64,000 nucleotides of DNA from Pisolithus tinctorius. Taxonomy: Eukaryota; Basidiomycota; Agaricomycetes; Boletales; Pisolithaceae. A model generated the notes under the pieces. It saw only the letters and a program-made list of their open reading frames with translations. It was not told where the DNA came from and did not search any database. Each line of letters begins with the position of its first letter. The first letter of the stretch is position 1. The position numbers and the translations under genes were made by a program. Shown here in pieces: positions 56,685 through 64,000 of this stretch. The stretch lies in contig JANFAH010000056.1 of assembly GCA_024663395.1 (NCBI GenBank), positions 248,001 through 312,000 on the forward strand, read 5' to 3'.

Positions 56685-58081
56685 ATGGATGAGGCTGTTG
56701 ACGATAGTGGCTTCGAGGAACTTTGCCAACAACACATGATCCAGTATATGGGTCTCATCATCAGCATCATCATTTGTGCTACCGCTCAACAAGCCACTCC
56801 GATCAGAAAGAGACCAGAACCATACCATACTTCAGCCCTCACTGGTGAAGGCTGGGTCATTGAACTTCTTACTGGTCACTGGGAATGCATCTGATGTGAA
56901 CTTGGCATACACACTGATGTGTTTGCACTTCTTGTGGACCATCTTCGAGAGATGGGCCATGGAAATTCTCAATTCATTTCACTCAAAGAACAGCTGGCGA
57001 TCTTCCTATACATGAGTATCACTGGCCTAACTATCAGGCATGTTGGTGAGTGCTTTCAGCATTTGAATGACATGATTTCTCGGTACGTCCATTTAGTCTA
57101 CTGATTGTTCTCCTGTAACTGATGTTGGGCTCATACAGATACTTCCACAAATTTGTTTTCATTTTTTCCTCGTTGCCATTCTACAATGTGTATGTTCACA
57201 TGCCTGCCGTGGATGAGGTTCAGTCTGGAATTAGAGAGGATACAAGGTTTTGGCTGTTCTTTCAGAATGCAATTGGTGTGCTGGATGGAAGCCATATCCA
57301 TGCTGTGCTGGGAGCAAGTGACCAGGCACCTTATTGCAATCACAAAGGCTTCATCTTGCAAAACTGCCTATTTACCTGCAACTTCCAACTCAAGTTCATG
57401 TATGCCATCACTGGATGGGAGGGTTCAGCAATGGATGCACGTATTTACCAAGATGCACACTCAAAAGATTTGATTATTCCTGAGGGTAAGTATTTCCTTG
57501 CAGATGCTGGCTTCCCCCACTGCCTGGAACTCTTGGTTCCCTACCATGGTATCCGCTACCACCTTGCTGAGTGGCATCATACAAAATTGAGGTGCATGCA
57601 ACATTTCTATGTGTAGTATTACTGTGCTGAACTGAGCAGGCCCAGAAACAAGGAAGAACTATTCAACCTACACCATTCATCCACTTGAAATGTAATTGAG
57701 CGCATTTTCAGTGTGATCAAGTGGCATTTTCATATCCTCCTCCTCAGCCCTGAATACAACATATGAATCCAAGCCTGAATTCCAGCTGCACTGTGTGCAA
57801 TCCACAATTTTATCTGCACACATGATACTGACAAGGGTCCTGTGGTGGGAGAAGACCATGAGGTTCAGGAGGGCAGAGGCAGAGGATTGGACGTGTCAAT
57901 GTCAGACACTGAAGACGCTGATGGTACTGACATGCAAGCGCTGCATGCAGCTTGTGCCCTGCATGACCAGATTGCACAACAAATGTGGGACACTTATCAG
58001 GATATGATTCATGAGGGCAACATGGCTTCGTTGGATGATGACGGTGGTTCAGCGAGCAGTGCTGACAATATGTCTTTGTAG
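56685..58081 (+). pseudogene. Harbinger transposase, decayed copy
   Basis: Exons 56685-57082, 57139-57591 and 57640-58081 splice to 1293 nt in frame. The 453 nt middle exon has the same length as in element 1. Motifs: ELGIHTDVFALLVDHL, RHVGECFQHLND, the catalytic Asp in VLDGSHIHA, the second Asp in FLADAGFPHC, and the Glu in NVIERIFSVI. Four in-frame TGA codons (56892, 57686, 57764, 57776) fall where element 1 or family members have CGA-coded Arg, for example WECI*CELG against HPECIRCKLG. The acidic tail ends at TAG 58081. Inactive as written. Confidence 0.85.
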
Positions 58082-58289
58082 TAGTTTTTTTACTTTGTCA
58101 TGCATCTCCAATTACTGCTATACATTTACTTTCCTCATCGCACAATGTTTAAGAAGCAAAAAAAAATAAGACAACGCCACAATCAATGGATACAAAGTAT
58201 AGTTGGAAGCTACATATGCAAGTACTATTTACTCCCACTGACCCCGAACTTAAGCTGGTACTCGAACTCAACATACTCCAAGTGATCTT

Positions 58290-59597
58290 CCTTGTTGGGA
58301 GTAGTCAGATATACATTGGTGAAGCCCAGGCTTTGGGCAATTGCGGATCAGACAAATGCCTGTAAACTCCAGGGAAAGTCCTTGTCTTCCCCATCAAGTA
58401 AGTGGATTGTGTGCGCACATGTGGTGGGAGCTTGCTCGATGGCTGAGGTCAGTGACATGTTGATCGATGATGTCAGATAATTGATTGAGCCTTGAAGACC
58501 TGCTGCCATCGGGTCTGACACACCAGGCACTTTGTTGGAACAGTGGGAATGAGAACTCCTAGCAGAGTCCATGGCCAATGAAAGTTGCACATGCTTGTTG
58601 GGAGTGGAGATGGAAATATCGGATGCATTGGAAAAAGGGAATGCAGATGTTGCTTCATTGTCACCTTCCATCATCATATGGGATCACTTTGTGGAGCTGG
58701 ATAGTGAAGCAGAGGTGGACATGCTGGATTGTGCGTCAGATCTCCCGAAACTGGATGGTGGAATGCTGGGGGAGGGCTGGGTCTGTTGGGATGCTGCACT
58801 GGACTGCACATCAGATGTCCCAAGAATGGGATGCGGAGGGGATGAGGGGGGGGCAAAATTGTCCCTGGGTAGTGACTTGTGCCACTCAGAGATGCCCTGG
58901 AGAGGTTCAGGTCCATCAGTAGCAGTTGGTTCCAGGGGGGGAGGGGCACCAGTCTCTTGTTGTTCTCCATCAAGTGCAGGCAGGGTTTCAGTGTTGTTGC
59001 CCACAGAACCAGTAGCAATCTGGGAGGTACTTGGAGTAAATGCATTGGTACCATGCACACCACTGTTAGGGATTATGTCGGCCACAAGGTTGTAGTACTG
59101 CCACCCAGACTGTTTGAAGGGACGGATCTGGGGAAAAGTCTACATGAACAAAGATATTTACCAGTTCAACATTGATGAATATGTTGCACAGATAAAATAC
59201 CTTCACACAATCGTCAAATACTTGCTCATCAAACGTGCCCTGTACTCCAGCCCCACACATGTTGTCCCAATGACACCCAGACTTGAGACAGTAACCCTCG
59301 ATATCATGATAAATCCTCCGAATCTAAAGATCAAGGCAATCAGCATCCTTGGACAATTACAGTGACAACATTGCTTATATGCGAGACCCACTTATTTTTC
59401 ACCATATCTCTAGTTTTTGGCAGCCCTTCTGTGAGGAATTCAGATATATGTGCAGCAGCAGAGGTATACAGATTGGATTTGAAGTTCCCATTGTCTCCTG
59501 CTTCAAAGCGATGGTGATGAAGGTATTTGATGAGCACATCAACTTCTGCAGGGTTCCATGAAGCTTTTGGACCAGAGGACTTGGAGGCATAGGGCAA
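58290..59597 (-). pseudogene. Myb/SANT-like protein of Harbinger element 2
   Basis: Starts MPYASKSSGPKASWNPAEVDVLIKYL at 59597, with the SANT-like helices and GNFKSNLYTSAAAHI. After an intron near 59360 comes RIYHDIEGYCLKSG..WDNMCGAG, then after another intron WQYYNLVADIIPNSGVHGTNAFTPS near 59090-59020. A long Pro/Ser-rich tail follows, to about 58680, with a further segment toward 58290. Same layout as the gene at 11239-12585. Exon junctions are inferred by comparison of the two copies. Confidence 0.65.
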
Positions 59598-60717
59598 GAA
59601 AGGGTGTCAAGTGTATATTGGGTTGCAAGAGCTACAAGAGATGCAACAGAAACCCAGGCGAGCCAAAGATGGTCCAGATCACCATCATAATAGTCGAGAT
59701 CCATAGCAATCAAGGAGAGGTTGTTTTCAAACAGAGCTTCAATCTGAGTCTGAAATCATTGCTCTAATCAACTTTCTTTATTTGTGTAAGTTTTGCAATT
59801 CAAAGGACTTCTGCAGAATTTCTGGTTTCTGAACTGGCTCTTAGTGAGGATCAAATGACAGCTGGGGTGACACTAATTCCCATCATTCTCAGTAGTGACA
59901 AGACAACTGTATTGGTAGCAACTGGCCAGACTGACTATTACCCCTTGTATCTCTCCATCAGAAATGTTTGCAACACCATTCATTGTGCTCACTGCAGTGT
60001 GGTAGTCCTCATTGGGTTCCTGGCAATGCCAAAGAGTAAGATCCCATGTTCCACGAGTTCATATCACTGCTAACACACCATTTAGCCACTAGAGAACATG
60101 CCAGTTCCTCTGCTTTCCGAAATTTCAAAAGGCAGCTTTTCCACTCCTCACTAACATGCATTCTTTGTTTGCTTTGACCCACCATGAGTGTCCCAGAAAT
60201 AATATTATGTGGCAACAAATACTATCAGCACATCATATATTCACTAGTGGCGTATATAGCTGACTACAAGGAACAAGTTCTGTTGTCTTGTATCATACAG
60301 AATTGGTGCCCAAAGTGCCTTGCACACCAGGAGAGTCTGGATGACGACATGCTCTGTCATTGTCATGAGCATGCTGACACCATGATCGAAGAATTTGACT
60401 TTCATAAACTGTGGGACATGTATGGGATTGTTGGCAACATAGTGGTAAGTGTAACCCCATGTTTTCTTTTGTTTTCTAATCAAAGACAGCCATTTACAAA
60501 CGATTTTCTGCATGCAGACATCTACGGCATGCTTTCACCAGATATCCTCCACCAGTTTATCAAAGGTGGGTTCAAGGACCACCTGGTGGATTGGGTCGAG
60601 CGCTACCTAATCCACATTCATGGAAAGACACAGGTGGAAAAAGTCTTGGACAAGATTGACTGGCAGTATGTGACTTCAATTAATATTCATATCTACTTCA
60701 TGGTCTTTCAGGATCGC

Positions 60718-61430
60718 TGTCATGACTGTGCGTTCATTATAAGTCCCTATATGCTCCGCACCCTACTCCGCCGGTTGTTCACTCACTCCGCACCAACTCC
60801 GCCCAACATCTGCTGTTTACGAACAATCTCCGCTCCGACTGCTGTCGGACTTGTGTTACTCTCCTACCGGACCGAGCGGTCCGTTCTCTGAGGGGCATGT
60901 GACTACCTTCGCAGTCAGGTACTCCGCAGCGCGCTCACCGCATGGTCCAGCGCCTGGACTATTTCCTTTTCTGGATGTTCTGTGTTACCCGTTCGTATGT
61001 CCTCCGTCCACCCTTCATTCATCGTCCAGGAAATTTTACTTGAAAATTTATCAGTCTCCATATGTCAGTTCCGATTCCGGTTACTGTACCTCCATAGCAG
61101 TATAAAAGCATGTACTGTACTCCGCTGTTCTTCAGTACGAATATCAACTTAGTTCCTACTCCCTCTGATTCCATCTTCTGCCTGTCGGAGTTATCTCCAA
61201 CTCTCTGTCTGTACTCTCCCTCTGAAATACGAGGGCTGAGATCATGCAAGGGGGTAGTGCACGAGCTAAACCCAACGCCCTCACTCCGCTCTGCCTTTGT
61301 CTCGGCAGTCTTCGTTCCTGCCAACACTCCGCTAGTTGGAGTTCTGTTTTTCTGTGTTGGACTTGCTTCCGGACCCTCCTCCAGACCTTGTTAAGCGTCG
61401 GAGTTGGTCGGAGTAGGCCCGGACTTGACA
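60718..61430 (+). repeat. 5' LTR of gypsy A2
   Basis: 713 bp, TGTCATGACTG...GGACTTGACA. It contains a TATAAAA box at 61101-61107 and the predicted mRNA start about 27 nt after it. Confidence 0.9.
61101..61144 (+). promoter_or_regulatory. LTR promoter and predicted mRNA 5' end
   Basis: TATAAAA at 61101-61107 is followed at 61134-61144 by AGTACGAATAT. If transcription starts near 61134, this is the mRNA 5' terminus, and it is exactly complementary to 61433-61443. The same pair is kept in the decayed A1. Confidence 0.6.
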
Positions 61431-61432
61431 GT

Positions 61433-61443
61433 ATATTCGTACT
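61433..61443 (+). promoter_or_regulatory. Self-primer binding site
   Basis: ATATTCGTACT, two bases after the LTR end. It is the exact reverse complement of 61134-61144 in the LTR. No tRNA-complementary TGG site is seen. This is the arrangement used by Tf1/sushi-type elements, whose mRNA 5' end folds back to prime reverse transcription. Confidence 0.65.
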
Positions 61444-61491
61444 CACACTTGTACGGTCTCCTTTTCTGTCTTCCAAAAAACTTACACCATC

Positions 61492-62778
61492 ATGAGAACT
61501 CGAGCTCAATCCCAAAGAGAGGTCGCTGAGAACCTCGCTGTAGCGCTAGCTAATCCGCGTCGACTCCCTTCTGTCATCGAACAGTTCCAATCATTCTCTG
61601 CTCGACGCCGCTCTCGCGCTGAAGGCGAAAGCACTTCGCAAGCTGGTCGCTCCGACCTCCACCCAACAACTTTCCATACTCCGTCTCCTCGTAACCGAGG
61701 TGATGGACCCAACCCCGACCCTGACTATCCTGATGGTGATCCTGATGGCGGGGGCAGCGGTGACGGGGATGTCCCCGAAGACCCGGCTGAGCCGCCAGAG
61801 GATCCCCTCGTAGCTCTTGCTAGAGCCGTTCATGCGCTTGTGCGGTCTAGTTCACGCACTGGGGACTCCGCTCCGAAAACCAAAGTCCGCAAGCCTGACA
61901 CCTTCGACGGCTCCGACCCTAAGAAACTCCGCGAGTTCCTTGTACAATGCGAGCTGAACTTCCAAGACCGCCCTTGCGCATTCCGCTCCGACAGAGCAAA
62001 AGTTACCTTCGCTCAATCTTATCTTAAGGGTATGGCCCTGGCTTGGTTCGAGCCAGATTTGCTAAACCCCGACAACTATGACCACCCACTCTGGATGGAC
62101 GACTACCATGAGTTCTTACAAGAGCTCACAACTAACTTCGGTCCGCATGATGCCATAGTGGATGCTGTCCAACAACTCGAGAACCTAACCATGAAAGATG
62201 GGTCTCGAATTACTAAATACGTCGTGGAGTTCAATCGCTGGGCTTCACAGGTCAAGGACTATGGTGTCGGTGCACTCCGCCACCGCTTCTATAGCGGACT
62301 TCCAGACCGCATCAAGGACGAGATCGCTCACATCGGAAAACCTTCTACCCTCGCACAACTCCGCGAACTCGCTCAGACCATCGATACGCGCTACTGGGAG
62401 CGTAAAGCAGAGATCTCGCGCACCACCAAGTCCGCCTCCGACAAGTCGCAGTCTTCCAACTCCAACAATAAAGCTAAATCATCGTCCTCCTCATCCTCCG
62501 CTCCAAAGTCCGACGCCAAGGGCAAGGGCAAACAGAAAGACCCACCCAAGTCCGATGCGTCCAAGTCCGATATTGCCCATCTTCTGGGCAAGGATGGCAA
62601 ACTCACCTCCGCTGAACACCAGCGCAGGATGAAGAATAACCTCTGCCTCTTCTGTGGCGAGGCTGGCCATTCCGCCAAGGACTGTCCCAAGTCCACCTCT
62701 CGTGCAGCCAAAGCCCGTGCAGCTACGGCTGGAACTCCGCCTACTCTGCCTGCAGAGCAGGCAGAGCCAAAAAATTAG
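61492..62778 (+). CDS. Gag of gypsy A2
   Basis: 428 residues, intact. Structural protein that forms the particle and packages the RNA. The N-terminal 100 residues are polar, with an acidic Asp/Gly/Pro-rich linker ([18 protein letters not shown]). The retrotransposon gag core runs from about residue 138 ([17 protein letters not shown]) to 290 ([13 protein letters not shown]). A Ser/Lys-rich basic linker follows. One CCHC zinc knuckle, [14 protein letters not shown], is at residues 385-398. The ATG at 61492 is the first after the primer site and matches the start of the A1 copy. The stop TAG (62776-62778) is directly preceded by a slippery heptamer, so some ribosomes should shift into pol. Confidence 0.9.
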   Translation: MRTRAQSQREVAENLAVALANPRRLPSVIEQFQSFSARRRSRAEGESTSQAGRSDLHPTTFHTPSPRNRGDGPNPDPDYPDGDPDGGGSGDGDVPEDPAEPPEDPLVALARAVHALVRSSSRTGDSAPKTKVRKPDTFDGSDPKKLREFLVQCELNFQDRPCAFRSDRAKVTFAQSYLKGMALAWFEPDLLNPDNYDHPLWMDDYHEFLQELTTNFGPHDAIVDAVQQLENLTMKDGSRITKYVVEFNRWASQVKDYGVGALRHRFYSGLPDRIKDEIAHIGKPSTLAQLRELAQTIDTRYWERKAEISRTTKSASDKSQSSNSNNKAKSSSSSSSAPKSDAKGKGKQKDPPKSDASKSDIAHLLGKDGKLTSAEHQRRMKNNLCLFCGEAGHSAKDCPKSTSRAAKARAATAGTPPTLPAEQAEPKN

Positions 62779-62813
62779 TCCGCTCCTCCAGGGAGCTCGC
62801 ACAGCCTGGGGGA
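62769..62813 (+). promoter_or_regulatory. -1 ribosomal frameshift signal
   Basis: AAAAAAT at 62769-62775, read A-AAA-AAT in the gag frame, sits directly before the gag TAG. An 8 nt spacer follows, then a 9 bp stem (TCCTCCAGG at 62784-62792 with CCTGGGGGA at 62805-62813, one G-U pair). The pol frame is the -1 frame and is open across the site. In A1 the heptamer and stem are kept (34610-34654). Confidence 0.75.
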
Positions 62814-64000
62814 AGCGTTGAACCCAACTGTGTGCAACCGGACATCCGACTCAACGCGTCCGCTCTTTCTAGTCCCAATTCTTTACTTCCGTCTGTAACT
62901 CTTCTGGATTATTCTGTTGATACTGTTTCTGCGTTGATCGATTCTGGTTCTTCTCATTGCTTCGTAGATCCGTCTGTAATTAAAAAATATGCCATTCCTG
63001 TTTCCTCCGTTTCTCCGCCAATTCCGCTCCGCTTGTTCGATGGTAGTACAAATGCTGTCATTTCTCAAGAAGTAGATCTTTCCCTCCGCTTTCCTTCCGG
63101 CAATGTCAATTCCGCTTCATTTTATGTTACTCCGTTGGATTCTTCTTGTTCGCTGGTGTTAGGACACAACTGGCTCACCCACTTCAATCCGTCGATTGAC
63201 TGGGTACTGGGCAGTATATCGTTCAAACCACCGTTACAGGGAATGCCGACACCCCAGGCGCCTTCGTCACCTTCCACTGCGTCCTCCGCTTCATCTCTGC
63301 CTCCTGACCTCTCCTCGGTCCCTCCTGAGTATCGCGAGTTTGCCGACGTCTTTAGTAAAGACAAGGCCACTGAACTTCCGCCACACCGCTCGTTCGATCT
63401 CAAGATCGACCTCGAGGAAGGAGCTTCTCCACCCATCGGTACAATCTACTCTCTCTCTCCGCCAGAGCTTGAAGCTCTCTGCACCTTCATTGACGAGCAT
63501 CTTGGCTACGGCTTCATCAAACAGTCCACCTCCACTCATGGTGCCCCTGTCCTCTTTGTAAAGAAAAAGGACAGTTCACTCCGCCTCTGTGTAGACTACC
63601 GAGGACTCAACAAAATCACGAAAAAAGATCGCTATCCGCTGCCACTCATCTCCGACCTACTCGACTCTCCAAGCTGCGCTAAAGTCTATACCAAGATCGA
63701 CCTCCGCCATGCCTATCAACTGGTCCGCATCGCAGACGGAGATGAATGGAAAATGGCTTTCCGCACTCGTTATGGTTCTTACGAGTGGCGGGTAATGCCA
63801 TTCGGTCTGACTAATGCGCCTGTGGCCTTCCAGCGGTTTGTTAATAGCATCTTTGCGGACATGCTCGATGTCTGCGTCGTGGTATACCTCGATGATATCT
63901 TAATCTATTCGCAGGACATGGAGTCGCATCGCGAACACGTAAAAGAGGTACTCCGCCGCCTTTGAAAGCATGGTCTTTATGCCAAGCCAGAGAAGTGCGA
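62776..64000 (+). pseudogene. Pol of gypsy A2, 5' part
   Basis: Open in the -1 frame relative to gag from the frameshift site. It contains protease ([15 protein letters not shown], intact DSG) near 62935, [16 protein letters not shown], then reverse transcriptase: [18 protein letters not shown], the palm start [26 protein letters not shown] and the catalytic [10 protein letters not shown] near 63885. A single TGA at 63963-63965 (LRRL*KHGLY) interrupts it; the same codon is CAA in A1, so both derive from CGA. The reading frame continues past the stop to the window edge. Compared with A1 the region between protease and reverse transcriptase is about 190 bp shorter. Confidence 0.85.

Larger units (their letters stand above)
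56564..59840. mobile_element. Harbinger element 2, decayed
   Basis: 3277 bp with terminal repeats GAGCCAGTTCGGAAACCAGA and its near-exact inverse (right end ...TTTCTGAACTGGCTC), flanked by TTA at 56561-56563 and 59841-59843. It carries the same two-gene layout as element 1 but in the opposite relative orientation: nuclease on plus, Myb/SANT on minus, convergent. It is inserted within an exon of the Plavaka transposase. Confidence 0.9.
55658..60717 (+). pseudogene. Plavaka-type transposase, split by Harbinger 2 and gypsy A2
   Basis: Plavaka elements are fungal DNA transposons with a large transposase. Part 1 (55658-56563): VGPVGRTYHNFHPGLN, an intron, then ELANFLFRQAKMPTKKIDTLLEIW, SYNVWYRDPHKVI and WEDFMSGAWAWNEA. 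Part 2 (59844-60717): SEDQMTAGVTLIPIILSSDKTTV, ATGQTDYYPLYLSI, FRNFKRQLFHSSL, IADYKEQVLLSCIIQNWCPKC, WDMYGIVGNIV, a 45 bp intron (60445-60489), PFTNDFLHADIYGML and LHQFIKGGFKDHLVDWV. Removing Harbinger 2 with one TTA joins DRII to SEDQ in frame. The gypsy A2 LTR cuts it right after the next exon begins. TGA stops at 56070-56072 and near 60167 break it. Confidence 0.85.
60718..64000 (+). mobile_element. Ty3/gypsy element A2, 5' part, young copy
   Basis: 5' LTR, primer site, gag and the first half of pol; runs off the right edge. Rich in CpG compared with A1. Only one nonsense codon is seen in the visible 2.5 kb of coding sequence. The left flank is ATCGC, so ATCGC is predicted as the target duplicate beyond the window. 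Confidence 0.9.

Overview
The window looks like heterochromatic, transposon-packed DNA from a filamentous basidiomycete, most likely an Agaricomycete. The reasons are the element families present (a Plavaka-type transposase, Harbinger elements with a separate Myb/SANT gene, chromodomain Ty3/gypsy elements, Ty1/copia elements), very short GT-AG introns of roughly 45-60 bases, and low gene density. I see no clear housekeeping gene, tRNA, rRNA, CRISPR array or bacterial feature. Nearly every recognisable protein belongs to a mobile element, and most are broken.

Layout. 1-9.6 kb: a decayed minus-strand multi-exon gene with about ten tandem copies of one small exon-intron unit. It is invaded by an IS630/Tc1-type transposase gene (1.3-4.2 kb), a solo LTR (6.2-6.9 kb) and a giant-inverted-repeat element, M1 (7.5-9.1 kb). 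9.6-19.2 kb: pieces of a gag-like minus-strand gene, split by a long inverted repeat, a nearly intact Harbinger element (11.0-14.35 kb) and a gag-only copia-like LTR element (14.8-18.3 kb). 20.2-44.5 kb: one Ty3/gypsy element (B, minus strand) blown apart by nested insertions. Inside its RNase H region sits M2, which itself holds a solo LTR of family A. Inside its gag sits element X, split by a Ty1/copia element, which is split by a complete Ty3/gypsy element (A1, 32.6-39.8 kb). 46.1-52.0 kb: gypsy element C with an intact target duplication. 52.7-55.4 kb: a minus-strand uncharacterised gene. 55.6-60.7 kb: a Plavaka transposase split by a second Harbinger element and then by the 5' part of a young gypsy copy (A2), which runs off the right edge.

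Most insertions can be proved from the sequence: target-site duplications are visible (AGATG, GGTAT, TTCAC, TGCTG, TTA, TCA, TA), and removing the insert plus one duplicate rejoins an interrupted reading frame. Decay follows one pattern, loss of CpG with CGA codons becoming TGA. It is best seen by comparing gypsy copies A1 and A2.

The most interesting signals are: (1) family A gypsy appears to self-prime, with 11 nt at its predicted mRNA 5' end exactly complementary to the base of the LTR junction; (2) the same family has a textbook -1 frameshift site (AAAAAAT) directly before the gag stop, followed by a conserved hairpin; (3) gypsy elements B and C carry an extra zinc-knuckle ORF placed right after, or overlapping, the pol stop; (4) A1 has an antisense coiled-coil ORF between pol and its 3' LTR; (5) M1 and M2 carry four copies each of an element-specific terminal motif.
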